Positions 1-8,273 of a stretch of 64,000 bases of DNA are shown in pieces. The DNA is from CALBPI01 sp038531945 (lineage in GTDB: Bacteria; Pseudomonadota; Gammaproteobacteria; Steroidobacterales; Woeseiaceae), in assembly GCA_038531945.1 (NCBI GenBank), contig JBCBBH010000002.1:434001-498000 (forward strand). Reading direction: 5' to 3'. Within the stretch, counting starts at the first letter, position 1; each line of letters opens with the position of its first letter. Below the pieces are notes generated by a model. It saw only the letters and a program-made list of their open reading frames with translations, searched no databases and was not told the DNA's origin. A program made the position numbers and the translations under genes.

Positions 1-1
1 T

Positions 2-301
2 CCGTTGGTAGATGAAGCCGTATCGACCTCGGGTGATTACGAGCGATACTTCGATGAAGGTGGCGTGCGATATCACCACATCATCAGCCCCGCCACTGGC
101 GATTCAGCGCGCGAAGTGCAAAGCGTTACGATCGTGGGTCCCGACGCGACCATGACAGACGCGTTGTCGACGTCCGTATTCGTCATGGGCGTGGAGGAGG
201 GGCTGGCCTTGATCGAGCGTATGGATGGTTTTGATGCGGTTGTGATCGATGCCAACCGTGATTTGCACTACTCCTCCGGCCTCAGTGCGGGTGATGATTG
301 A
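2..301 (+). CDS. apbE: FAD:protein FMN transferase, C-terminal part (partial)
   Basis: The window opens inside this gene, so only about the last 99 residues are visible. They match the C-terminal part of ApbE, a Mg-dependent exported enzyme that attaches FMN covalently to Thr/Ser of flavoproteins such as NqrB/NqrC or Rnf subunits. The visible signatures are the substrate-binding turn YHHIISPATG and the metal-site helix DATMTDALSTSVFVMG, followed by the usual final strand region. The true start lies upstream. No Nqr or Rnf gene is in the window, so the target is unknown. It is on the same strand as the TlpA gene, but a 393-base gap with its own promoter separates them, so it is probably the end of an earlier transcript. 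Confidence 0.88.
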   Translation, partial: PLVDEAVSTSGDYERYFDEGGVRYHHIISPATGDSAREVQSVTIVGPDATMTDALSTSVFVMGVEEGLALIERMDGFDAVVIDANRDLHYSSGLSAGDD

Positions 302-367
302 ACAAATCCGTGGTGGTGTGAACCGGCTCGCGGCTGAAGCCACCCAGTCCGACTTTTCCTGTCACTC

Positions 368-387
368 CTGTCGCCGTCTGCCGACAG
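368..387. promoter_or_regulatory. Inverted repeat, candidate upstream activator site
   Basis: CTGTCG and CGACAG flank an 8-base spacer, giving a perfect 6-bp dyad. It lies about 120-140 bases upstream of the sigma-54-type promoter at 507-523, where enhancer sites for NtrC-family activators usually sit. TGCCGACA, which overlaps the right arm, recurs at 445-452. The placement is the main argument; the sequence matches no activator site I can name. Confidence 0.3.
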
Positions 388-506
388 CCGATAACCCTGT
401 GATTCAGTAGGTTGGCGCCATCGCGCGCGCGGCGCGTAGTTAAGTGCCGACAACCGCGCTCGGGCGTCAGACATAAAACTCCGGGAAAAACCCTGATCAA
501 CGACGA

Positions 507-523
507 CTGGCACGCATATTGCT
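507..523 (+). promoter_or_regulatory. Sigma-54 (RpoN) promoter, -24/-12 type
   Basis: The sequence reads CTGGCACG, four bases, then TTGCT. It agrees with the sigma-54 consensus YTGGCACG-N4-TTGCW at every position, with GG (509-510) and GC (521-522) separated by exactly 10 bases. It points at the TlpA-TPR-Exb operon and would start transcription near 535, leaving a leader of about 160 bases. Sigma-54 promoters need an AAA+ activator of the NtrC class; none is encoded in the window. No other intergenic region here has a match this good. Confidence 0.75.
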
Positions 524-694
524 CCAAACCGGGTCTGGGGCAGCTTGTGACGTATGCCCGCGGCGCTCAGTGCTTTGTGTGACGTTGGTCACGGCCACTG
601 ACGGGATCGGCTGCGAATATTACGTTAACCGGGTCGAGGTGCAGTTATGCACGCGCCTCGATGTCCCACTAATGCGTGTGGAAGGAGTATTTGG

Positions 695-1216
695 ATGAGT
701 GGAAATTCACGCTGGCAGCGCAGCCGCAAAGGCCTGATGGCCGCGGCAGGCTCACTAATAATTGGCGTTGGCACTGTTCTCGCAGCAGGCCTGGATGGAC
801 AGTCGGCACCCGATTTCTCTTTGCAGAACAGCGCAGGAGAGCAGGTCAGCCTGAGTGACCTGCGCGGTGATGTCGTCATGATCAATTTCTGGGCGACCTG
901 GTGCGGACCTTGTCGCGAAGAGATGCCGCTTCTCGATGAGCTTCACAGTCGCTACAACCGCGTTGGTTTCAGCCTCCTCGGGGTCAACATCGATGATGAT
1001 CCGCGACGTGCGGAAGAGATGATTGAATCGCTGGGCGTTACCTTCCCCGTCGTATTCGACAGCACCAAACGGGTCAGTCAGCAATACGATGTGAATGCCA
1101 TGCCGGTCACCATCCTGCTCGATCGAGAGGGTGTCGTGCGCTACGTGCATCACGGCTATAAGCCCGGATACGAAGATAAATACCTTGAACAAATTCGCGA
1201 ATTGCTTCGCGAGTGA
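695..1216 (+). CDS. TlpA/ResA-like periplasmic thiol:disulfide oxidoreductase
   Basis: A 173-residue membrane-anchored or exported thioredoxin-fold protein. An N-terminal hydrophobic segment (about residues 14-31) follows a basic start, then comes the AhpC/TSA-Redoxin domain with WCGPC (Cys70, Cys73), the cis-Pro turn MPVTI, and the GVNIDDD strand typical of the TlpA/ResA branch. Such proteins reduce disulfides in the periplasm, often for cytochrome c or copper-site maturation or for client cysteines. The ATG at 695 was chosen because GAAGGAG sits 7 bases upstream; the frame is also open from an ATG at 647, but that would add 16 residues without a ribosome site. It is the first gene after the sigma-54-type promoter, with the TPR/Exb genes downstream in close order. 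Its client is unknown. Confidence 0.85.
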   Translation: MSGNSRWQRSRKGLMAAAGSLIIGVGTVLAAGLDGQSAPDFSLQNSAGEQVSLSDLRGDVVMINFWATWCGPCREEMPLLDELHSRYNRVGFSLLGVNIDDDPRRAEEMIESLGVTFPVVFDSTKRVSQQYDVNAMPVTILLDREGVVRYVHHGYKPGYEDKYLEQIRELLRE

Positions 1217-1237
1217 TCAGTCGATTCGGGATCAATC

Positions 1238-1759
1238 ATGAAACATCTTTATTTGGCCGCCGTTGTGGTGTCACTCGCGGTTTCATCGAACTCCGGTGTT
1301 GCCCAGGATTCTGCGCGCGACCTTGATGCAGAAGTTCAGGACTTGAAGTCTGAGGTGCTTGCGCTAAACCGTGAGTTGTTTCTTCTCGAAGAGGAACTTC
1401 TGTTCCCCGCGAATTCGCAGGTCGCGCTGTTCGTGTCGATGGACGTTGGCGACTTTTTCGCGCTCGATTCCGTGCAGGTGAAGATCAACGGCAAGGAAGT
1501 TGCCAATTACCTGTATTCGGAGAAGGAGGCCGAAGCACTGATTCGTGGCGGCGTGCATCGCATTCATATTGAGAATCTCAAGGCGGGCGAACACGAGCTG
1601 GTGGCGTTCTTTGTTGGCAAGGGGCCGCAAGGACGAGACTACCGCCGCGGTGCTGAGATGACCTTTGAGAAGGGCCTGGGCGCGAAATACATGGAACTGA
1701 GAATCTCCGATCGACAGTCGAAACTGCAACCAGAATTCTTCATTTCCGAGTGGGAATAG
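1238..1759 (+). CDS. Small secreted coiled-coil protein of unknown function
   Basis: A 173-residue protein I cannot assign to a named family. It starts with a clear signal peptide (hydrophobic residues 5-15, likely cleaved after GVAQ). A heptad-like Glu/Leu-rich helix follows (about residues 27-55), then a compact region rich in beta strands with short motifs such as VKINGKEVANYLY and HRIHIENLKAGEHELVAFF, which resembles an Ig-like or carbohydrate-binding sandwich. It ends in ISEWE. It lies 21 bases after the TlpA gene and 10 bases before the first TPR gene, so it is almost certainly co-transcribed and periplasmic. The coiled coil suggests it oligomerises or docks on a TPR partner; that is inference. 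Confidence 0.72.
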   Translation: MKHLYLAAVVVSLAVSSNSGVAQDSARDLDAEVQDLKSEVLALNRELFLLEEELLFPANSQVALFVSMDVGDFFALDSVQVKINGKEVANYLYSEKEAEALIRGGVHRIHIENLKAGEHELVAFFVGKGPQGRDYRRGAEMTFEKGLGAKYMELRISDRQSKLQPEFFISEWE

Positions 1760-1769
1760 AAAGACCATC

Positions 1770-3650
1770 GTGAAACACCTTTGCGCGACACTCTGCCTGC
1801 TGCTGATCGGCTTGGTTGCATCTTCACCGGTTTATTCGGACGGTGATGCAGGCGAGCCTGTGGTGGTGCGTGATCCGTATTACGGTGACGTGTTGTTTCA
1901 CTTCTATAAAGGCGATTACTTCAACGCGATCGTCCGGCTTACAGCGGCTCAAAAACGTGGCGTACTGACGCATCACGACGAAGATGCAGAGCTGTTGCGC
2001 GGCGGTCTCGCGCTCTCTTACGGATTGCACGACGAGGCCGGGCGCATCTTCGATGCATTGCTCGCAACGAAGACCCGTCCAGAGATTCGCGATCGGACCT
2101 GGTTTTTCCTTGCCAAAATCCGTTATCAGCGCGGCTACCTGGATGCGGCGGCAGACGCGCTCGCGGAGATCGGCGATGAACTTCCAGAGAACCTGGAACC
2201 GGAGCGGCATGTGCTCGCCGCCAATGTGGCTATTGCGCGCGGTCAATTCGATCAGGCCATCACTGCGCTGGAGCGGTGGAAAGGACCTAAAGGCTGGAGC
2301 GATTACGCACGTTTCAATCTGGGCGTTGCTCTGGTCCGCGCGGGGCGTTTTGCCGAGGGTGCTAACTGGCTGGACAAGGTAGGGCGGCTCGGAGACGACA
2401 GGCCGGAAATGTTGGGTCTGCGTGATAAAGCCAATGTCGCTTTGGGTTATACCTGGCTGCAGAACGACGCGCCGGAGCGAGCACGCCCGGTGCTTCAGCG
2501 CGTGCGGTTGAAGGGCCCGTTTTCAAACAAAGCACTTTTGGGTGTTGGGTGGGCGGATTCCGATTCGGGTAACTTTCGATCGGCGCTAACCCCGTGGAAT
2601 GAGCTCGCCGGTCGCGATCTTCTGGACCCGGCGGTACAAGAGTCTCTGCTCGCCGTGCCATATGCGCTCGGCAAGCTGGACGCTACCGGTCAGGCAGCGA
2701 CTCAGTATGAGAACGCGATTGTCGCGTTCTCCCAGGAACACCAAAGACTCACCAACGCCATCGCGGACATTGAGGCCGGCGGCATGCTCGATCGATTGCT
2801 CGCCGTAGAGGCGACTGCCGACGACACCAGTGGGTGGTATTGGCGACTTGAAGAAATGCCAGATGCAACCGAAAGCCGGTATTTGTATCTGTTGATGGCA
2901 GAGCATGGTTTTCAAGAGGCGCTGAAGAGCTATCGTGATCTTGTTGAGCTGCGGGCCAATCTGCTCGGCTGGCGGGACAAGACGCGCGTTTTCCGCGAGA
3001 TCATGGACACCCGAAAGGCGGGCTACGCTGCGCGGTTGCCACGGATCGAAGCAAGTCTCGCGAGCGCGGACATGCAGGCACTGCGCAATCGACATGACAG
3101 GCTCGCGGCACGGCTACAACGCGTCGAAGCAGAGCAGGACTTGTTCGCGCTGGCGACGCGCCGCGAACAGCAACTCGCCGATGAGATCCGCCAGGTAGCG
3201 GCGAACCCTGTCTTGAAGCGCTCCTCGCCGGAGATCGACGACGTCAACTCGAGAATTCGTTTGTTGCAGGGCGTACTCCAGTGGCAGGCGGAGCAGGACT
3301 TTCCCGCTCGTGTCTGGCGCCAAAAGAAACAGCTGCATGACGTCAATCGAATCCTGGTCGGGGCAGAGCGCGCTCGACTCGCGGTCGATGATGCTCGGGT
3401 TAATGAGCCTGCACGTCTGCTGGATTTCGACGATCGCGTGGGAAACCTGACGCCTCGCATCGACACGATGCTGGCTCGGGTTGAGGCGACGATTGAGCGC
3501 CAGAGAGCGTTTCTCGACGGTTTGGCCGTCGACGAGCTGCGAGCGCAACAGGAACGTCTCGATACTTATACTGTGCAGGCGCGATTCGCATTGGCAGCGG
3601 TTTACGACCGAGCGACTGCTGCGAGTAACGGCGATGGTGTCGAGCCATGA
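1770..3650 (+). CDS. Large periplasmic TPR protein
   Basis: A 626-residue exported protein starting at GTG with a signal peptide (LCATLCLLLIGLVASSPVYS). Residues 30-350 are built of TPR-like helix pairs (for example LLRGGLALSYGLHDEAGRIF and ARFNLGVALVRAGRFAEGAN). The last 250 residues are long charged helices with a coiled-coil look (RHDRLAARLQRVEAEQ). It probably scaffolds protein contacts in the periplasm. It overlaps the next TPR gene by an ATGA junction, so the two are translationally coupled. Conserved neighbours are Exb/Tol motor subunits, which recalls the periplasmic TPR proteins GltC/GltD of the myxobacterial Glt machine. That relationship is by architecture and context, not by a sequence match I can confirm. 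Confidence 0.8.
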   Translation: MKHLCATLCLLLIGLVASSPVYSDGDAGEPVVVRDPYYGDVLFHFYKGDYFNAIVRLTAAQKRGVLTHHDEDAELLRGGLALSYGLHDEAGRIFDALLATKTRPEIRDRTWFFLAKIRYQRGYLDAAADALAEIGDELPENLEPERHVLAANVAIARGQFDQAITALERWKGPKGWSDYARFNLGVALVRAGRFAEGANWLDKVGRLGDDRPEMLGLRDKANVALGYTWLQNDAPERARPVLQRVRLKGPFSNKALLGVGWADSDSGNFRSALTPWNELAGRDLLDPAVQESLLAVPYALGKLDATGQAATQYENAIVAFSQEHQRLTNAIADIEAGGMLDRLLAVEATADDTSGWYWRLEEMPDATESRYLYLLMAEHGFQEALKSYRDLVELRANLLGWRDKTRVFREIMDTRKAGYAARLPRIEASLASADMQALRNRHDRLAARLQRVEAEQDLFALATRREQQLADEIRQVAANPVLKRSSPEIDDVNSRIRLLQGVLQWQAEQDFPARVWRQKKQLHDVNRILVGAERARLAVDDARVNEPARLLDFDDRVGNLTPRIDTMLARVEATIERQRAFLDGLAVDELRAQQERLDTYTVQARFALAAVYDRATAASNGDGVEP

Positions 3651-6508
3651 ACACATTAACCACCCTGTTGGTATTCGGTTGGCTGTGGCCGTTCGGTGGT
3701 GCTGACGTCGACGATGACGATGCGACGATCAAAGCGCTTGAGCGCACCGAGGTGGTCATCGACCGCGAGCAGAGCATCGACAACGCCAGTGAGCTCGCAC
3801 GTCAGAACTACCAGCTGTTCCTGGATTTGGTCGGGGATGACCCCAATCTCGGACCGGAGGCGATGCGTCGCCTTGCGGATCTCGAACTCGAGGCCAGTGA
3901 GGCGCAAACGCTTTCTGAAAATATGCAGAACGTGATGCTGTCGAGCTACGACGGTGCAGTTGATCTTTATGAGCAATTGCTGCAGCGCTATCCGAATTAC
4001 GAACGCAACGATCTTGTGCTCTATCAACTCGCACGGGCCTACGAAAGCAGTGGCGATATCGACTCTGCACTCGCGACACTCGAACGTCTGGTCGCTGAAT
4101 TCCCGGATACCATCCACCGTGACGAGGCAGAGTTTCGTCGGGGGGAAATGTTGTTTATTAATCGGCGCTATGCGGACGCAGAGACCGCTTACCGCTATTT
4201 GACCGATGGTGATGAAGCCCGCGAGTTCTATCTCCAGTCGCTTTACAAACTCGGTTGGTCTCAGTTCAAGACCGCCGCGCACGAAGAGAGTCTGGATCCT
4301 TTCTTCAAACTGCTGGACTTACGACTGATCGACAGCGACCCCTTGGGCGCGTTGGTGTTTACTGAGAACACGCGGCGTGCCGAGCGCGAATTGATCGAGG
4401 ACACTTTGCGTGTGTTGTCGATCAGTTTTTCCTACATGGAAGGTCCGGAGAGTATCGATCAGTTCTTTGACGAACGCGGTGAGCCGCAGTTCGCGCACGT
4501 GATTTACAAGAACCTTGGTGACCTTTACGTCCAGAAGGAACGCTATGAGGACGCCACGAAAGCTTACCAGGCATTTGTCAGTCGGAATCCGCTGCACCCG
4601 CGATCACCGCTGCTGGAACTTGAGGTAATCGAGGCATTCAAACTCGCTGGGTTCCCGACGCAGGTGTTGACCGCTAAAGAGACGTTCGTTGAACACTACG
4701 GAATGGACACTGCATTCTGGACTGCGAACGATGCGACAGAGCACCCCGAAGTCGTCGACGCGCTGAAAGCCAATCTGACCGATCTTGCGCAGTTCTATCA
4801 TGCACGGGCTCAGAACCCGGAGCCGGTAATCGCGGATCTGGACGAGGCCACGAAAGCGTCACGACTGGCGGCGCAGGTGCAGGATGATTATGTCTCCGCG
4901 GCGCGCTGGTATCGCAAATACCTGAATTATTTCCCGGGTCAGGCAGACTCGGCCGGCACCAACTTCCTGTTGGCGGAAATCCTGTTTGAGAGCGGTTCGT
5001 TTGATCAAGCGACAGATGAGTATGAAAAAACCGCGTATGATTACCCTGAACATCCGCAGGCGGCCGAAGCCGGTTACGCAGCGCTGCTCGCGTATCGCGA
5101 GCACGAGCAAACGCTCGATGAGGTCAACAAAGCGAACTGGCATGAACGCTCTTTGAGCAGCGCATTGCGCTTCGCTGGTACGTTCCCGGAGCATCCGGAA
5201 ACGGCGGCGGTACTAACCTCCACGGCGGAGGATTTCTTTGCGCAAGGTCGCTTTGAGCAAGCGATCGACGTTGCCGACGATGTCACCGCAATGTTGGTAG
5301 AGCCCGCTCAAGATTTGACGATCGCAGCGTGGACTGTGGTTGCGCATTCGAATTTCGATCTGTTCCGTTTCGCGGAGGCCGAACAAGCCTATTACCAATT
5401 GCAGGCTCGGTTGCCCGTTTCGGATACGGAGCGCTTGGCTGAAACCCAGGAGCGGATCGCCGCGAGTATCTACAAACAGGGTGAGGCAGCACGCGATGGC
5501 GGTGATCTTGAAGCGGCTGTCGGACACTTCCTGCGGGTCGCGCAGGCGGTGCCAAACTCTCCGGTTCGTGAGACGGCGGAATACGATGCTGCTGCTGCCC
5601 TTATTGCGATGGGACAGTGGGGACGGGCGACTCCGGTACTCGAAGCGTTCCGGCAGAACTACCCGGATAGTGAACTCGCCGATGATGTATCGCGCAGTCT
5701 GGCAACGGGGTATCTCGAAACTGGCGATTCGCTTCGAGCCGCCGGTGAGTTCGAGAGAATCGCCGATGACCCGATGATGAGCGCTGCCGAACGCGAGGAA
5801 GCGTTGTGGACAGCGGCCGAGCTTTACCAAACGGGTGGTCTCAGAAACGAGGAGCGCAGCGCGCTCGAGCGTGTGGTAGCCCGCTACCCGACTAATTTTG
5901 ACCAGACACTGGAAGCGCGGATGCGTTTGGCGGATATCGCCGATCTGGACGCAGACATTGCGACACGAATTCGATGGTTGGAAGACATTGTCGCTGTCGA
6001 TGCCAATGCAGGCGCGGCGCGCACTGACCGTAGCCGCTACCTGGCCGCGACGGCGACGCTTGAGTTGACCGAACCACTACGGTTGTCGTTTGCCAGTCTG
6101 AAACTGACGGCCCCGCTTAAAGAAAGCCTGGAGCGCAAGCGTCAGCTAATGGAGCAAACACTGGCGGCGTATGGGCGAGCTGCGGACTACGGCGTGGCCG
6201 AAGTCACGACCGCATCGACGTTTCGCATCGGGCAAATGTATCAGCAGTTCAGCCGCGACTTAATGGACAGCGAGCGCCCGGCCGATCTCGATGCGGATGC
6301 GATGGAGCAGTACGACATCCTGCTTGAAGAGCAAGCATTCCCGTTCGAAGAGCAGGCGATCGAGGTTTTCGAGGCGAACGCAGCGCGCGCTGCCGACGGC
6401 GTGTTCGACTCATGGGTAGAGCGCAGTTTCGAGGCACTGGCAACTCTGATGCCGGCGCGTTATGCGAAGTCTGAACGGAGTGAGCAAAGCCTTGCGTTAC
6501 TTAACTAA
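3647..6508 (+). CDS. Very large periplasmic TPR protein
   Basis: A 953-residue protein made almost entirely of TPR/BamD-like repeats (LYEQLLQRYPNYERND, ATLERLVAEFPDTIHRDEAE, DEYEKTAYDYPEHPQAAEAG and others). The pattern of aromatic residue, Pro and small residue at repeat ends is typical of YbgF/BamD-type TPRs. The N-terminus (TLLVFGWLWPFGGADVDDD) looks like a short secretion signal or membrane anchor. It overlaps the upstream gene by 4 bases and the next one by up to 47 bases. A long periplasmic solenoid beside an ExbB/ExbD motor would suit a span between inner and outer membrane. The length fits GltD/AgmU-like proteins of gliding machines, but no family was verified. Confidence 0.82.
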   Translation: MNTLTTLLVFGWLWPFGGADVDDDDATIKALERTEVVIDREQSIDNASELARQNYQLFLDLVGDDPNLGPEAMRRLADLELEASEAQTLSENMQNVMLSSYDGAVDLYEQLLQRYPNYERNDLVLYQLARAYESSGDIDSALATLERLVAEFPDTIHRDEAEFRRGEMLFINRRYADAETAYRYLTDGDEAREFYLQSLYKLGWSQFKTAAHEESLDPFFKLLDLRLIDSDPLGALVFTENTRRAERELIEDTLRVLSISFSYMEGPESIDQFFDERGEPQFAHVIYKNLGDLYVQKERYEDATKAYQAFVSRNPLHPRSPLLELEVIEAFKLAGFPTQVLTAKETFVEHYGMDTAFWTANDATEHPEVVDALKANLTDLAQFYHARAQNPEPVIADLDEATKASRLAAQVQDDYVSAARWYRKYLNYFPGQADSAGTNFLLAEILFESGSFDQATDEYEKTAYDYPEHPQAAEAGYAALLAYREHEQTLDEVNKANWHERSLSSALRFAGTFPEHPETAAVLTSTAEDFFAQGRFEQAIDVADDVTAMLVEPAQDLTIAAWTVVAHSNFDLFRFAEAEQAYYQLQARLPVSDTERLAETQERIAASIYKQGEAARDGGDLEAAVGHFLRVAQAVPNSPVRETAEYDAAAALIAMGQWGRATPVLEAFRQNYPDSELADDVSRSLATGYLETGDSLRAAGEFERIADDPMMSAAEREEALWTAAELYQTGGLRNEERSALERVVARYPTNFDQTLEARMRLADIADLDADIATRIRWLEDIVAVDANAGAARTDRSRYLAATATLELTEPLRLSFASLKLTAPLKESLERKRQLMEQTLAAYGRAADYGVAEVTTASTFRIGQMYQQFSRDLMDSERPADLDADAMEQYDILLEEQAFPFEEQAIEVFEANAARAADGVFDSWVERSFEALATLMPARYAKSERSEQSLALLN

Positions 6509-7124
6509 CAACACGCCCTACAGATGCAGTGTCGCTTTGTTATGCGCATTCATTGCGGCTTGCGGTGGTGCACCAGCGACCAAGCCCGATGCCACTAGCG
6601 CCAGTGAAATTGTCTCCGTTGTGCCGGAGCAGGTCGCGCAGGAATACGCCAACGCGCAAACGCTGATGTCCGTCGAAGACTACGAGGGCGCTGCCCAGAT
6701 TTTGGAGCCGCTGGCGTTGTCGGCAACCGAATATCCTGCGGTTGCGACGACTCTGGCGATTGCGTGGCGACATCTTGAACGTGATGACGATGCGCTTGCA
6801 ACGTTGCAATCGGCTCTGACCGTGCACGACGGCTATGCGCCAGGATGGAACGAAGTTGGCATTTTGCACCGAGAGGCGGGCAGATTCGCCGATGCAGAGG
6901 CTGCTTATTTGAAGGCCGTCACAGTAAGTCCTGAATATGCCTTGGCACACTTTAACCTCGGCATCTTGCTGGACCTGTACCTCGGGCAACATGCGCGAGC
7001 CTTGGAGCACTACCAGACCTATCAGTCGCTGGTGCCCGATGAGGACAAGCAGGTCAAGCGCTGGATCGCTGACATTAGTCGAAGGATTGAACGGTCTGCT
7101 CGCGCCGCGAGTGTTGGGCAGTAG
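6462..7124 (+). CDS. TPR outer-membrane lipoprotein
   Basis: A protein of up to 220 residues with a lipobox (FIAAC, Cys34) followed by a Gly/Pro/Thr-rich linker and about four TPR units (EVGILHREAGRFADAEAAYL, LAHFNLGILLDLYLGQHARA). The residue after the Cys is Gly, so sorting to the outer membrane is likely. Start choice is uncertain: the ATG at 6462 lies inside the previous gene with no ribosome site, while GTG 6480 or TTG 6492 follow or overlap GGAG at 6477-6480 and still give a good signal peptide. A small TPR lipoprotein beside two large periplasmic TPR proteins parallels GltE/AglT-type proteins, which anchor such complexes to the outer membrane. That parallel is inference. Confidence 0.8.
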   Translation: MRSLNGVSKALRYLTNNTPYRCSVALLCAFIAACGGAPATKPDATSASEIVSVVPEQVAQEYANAQTLMSVEDYEGAAQILEPLALSATEYPAVATTLAIAWRHLERDDDALATLQSALTVHDGYAPGWNEVGILHREAGRFADAEAAYLKAVTVSPEYALAHFNLGILLDLYLGQHARALEHYQTYQSLVPDEDKQVKRWIADISRRIERSARAASVGQ

Positions 7125-7145
7125 TCGATGAGGAAGGAGGATGCC

Positions 7146-7583
7146 ATGGCCAGTTCGCTGAGAATTGCAGCATTGCTGTTTGCGTCCGTTACCGCATGGT
7201 CGATCGCAGCGGCGCAAGAGATCGAGGACATCGAGCCACAGGTCAACACCAGTGCAGATTTGCCTGCTGAGGAGATCGAGCCCGGGGTCGACACGAGCGC
7301 GCCGACGACGGTTGAAAACGCGCAGGCCGCACCGGCAACGCCGAGTGCTCGTCGCTCGTCAGCCGTCGACTCGATCGAGTTGAACACATCGCAGATCACG
7401 GGCAACCAGGAATTGCCGCAGGTGCTCTACATCGTGCCGTGGAAAAGCTCCGATCTCGGCGATCTCGTCGGACGACCGGTGAACACGCTGCTGGACGAGG
7501 TCTTGGCGCCAGCCGATCGCGAAGTGCTGCAGCGGCAGATTGCCTACTACGAAGATTTGAACCCGGATACGGACGGCGACTAG
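7146..7583 (+). CDS. Small secreted protein of unknown function (IVPWK motif)
   Basis: A 145-residue exported protein with a signal peptide (AALLFASVTAWSIAAAQ). An acidic low-complexity linker follows (about residues 25-75, with two related EIEP-x-V-(N/D)TSA units). The C-terminal part of about 70 residues is more ordered (TGNQELPQVLYIVPWKSSDL, then a Leu-rich helix ending in an acidic tail). I do not recognise a named domain. The ATG at 7146 is preferred over 7128 because AGGAGG at 7135-7140 sits 5 bases upstream. It lies between the TPR lipoprotein and the ExbB gene, so it is probably a periplasmic accessory subunit of the same complex. Confidence 0.72.
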   Translation: MASSLRIAALLFASVTAWSIAAAQEIEDIEPQVNTSADLPAEEIEPGVDTSAPTTVENAQAAPATPSARRSSAVDSIELNTSQITGNQELPQVLYIVPWKSSDLGDLVGRPVNTLLDEVLAPADREVLQRQIAYYEDLNPDTDGD

Positions 7584-7622
7584 CCCGTTGCGTATCACTA
7601 CCACCAACCAGAGGAAACGACA

Positions 7623-8273
7623 GTGTCTACAGTAATTTTATTTTTCAAACAGGGCGGTGCGTTCATGTATCCGATCTTGTTTATTTTCGGATTGGGTCTC
7701 GCCATCGCAGTTGAACGATGGGTGTATCTGTCCATGGCAGGTGCCAGCAACCGCGCTATGTGGAAAAAGGTTGTGCCGTATTTGAAAGCGGGCAATTTTC
7801 AGCAAGCAGTTGGCCTGACCAGCAAATCGAAATCCGCCATTGGCAAGGTGATGACCTATGGTCTTTACCGAGTGGCGTCGGCGCGACGTCGCGACGACAT
7901 CGAGAAGGCGATGGAAGAGAGCATGATGGAAGTGCTGCCGCGCCTTGAGAAGCGCACGCATTATCTTGCGACGTTCGCAAACATCGCGACGCTGATGGGA
8001 CTACTCGGCACGATTATCGGGCTGATCCAGGCGTTCACCGCCGTCGCGAATGCGAATCCTGCAGAGAAGGCAGATATGTTGTCCGGCAGTATTTCGATCG
8101 CGATGAACACGACTGCGTTCGGTCTGATGGCGGCAATTCCGCTGTTGTTGATCCATACGGTCATTCAAACCAAGACCAACCAGATCGTCGACAGCCTCGA
8201 AATGGCGTCAGTCAAGTTCTTGAATGCTGTCACCGAGCGTGAAGGCGCAGCCAAAGAGGGAGCGCTGGCGTGA
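7623..8273 (+). CDS. MotA/TolQ/ExbB proton channel family protein
   Basis: A 216-residue inner-membrane protein of the TolQ/ExbB family, which with ExbD/TolR forms a proton-motive-force motor. The first transmembrane helix is PILFIFGLGLAIAVERWVYL. The family core THYLATFANIATLMGLLGTI with GLIQAFTAVA is the second helix, and MNTTAFGLMAAIPLLLIHTV is the third, with the conserved Thr and Pro. GTG start at 7623 follows a good ribosome site (AGAGGAAA). It overlaps the next gene by GTGA. A C-terminal cytoplasmic tail is short, as in TolQ rather than MotA. Confidence 0.92.
   Translation: MSTVILFFKQGGAFMYPILFIFGLGLAIAVERWVYLSMAGASNRAMWKKVVPYLKAGNFQQAVGLTSKSKSAIGKVMTYGLYRVASARRRDDIEKAMEESMMEVLPRLEKRTHYLATFANIATLMGLLGTIIGLIQAFTAVANANPAEKADMLSGSISIAMNTTAFGLMAAIPLLLIHTVIQTKTNQIVDSLEMASVKFLNAVTEREGAAKEGALA

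Larger units (their letters stand above)
302..694. other. Intergenic regulatory region upstream of the TlpA-TPR-Exb operon
   Basis: This 393-base stretch has no convincing coding sequence on either strand; the short open frames in it lack ribosome sites and family resemblance. It holds a sigma-54-type promoter (507-523), a 6-bp inverted repeat with an 8-bp spacer (368-387), a second copy of TGCCGACA (379-386 and 445-452), and a GC-rich alternating stretch around 420-436. No hairpin followed by a T-run was found after apbE. A ribosome site GAAGGAG at 681-687 serves the TlpA gene. The long leader between the predicted transcription start (about 535) and the ATG at 695 shows nothing recognisable. 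Confidence 0.6.

Noticed and set aside
420..436. Alternating CG tract as a Z-DNA or terminator element
   Set aside because: Short and without a T-run; expected by chance in GC-rich DNA.
765..781. TTGGCACTGTTCTCGCA, sigma-54-like with GG-N10-GC spacing
   Set aside because: It lies inside the TlpA coding sequence, the -12 half lacks the TT, and a far better site exists at 507-523.
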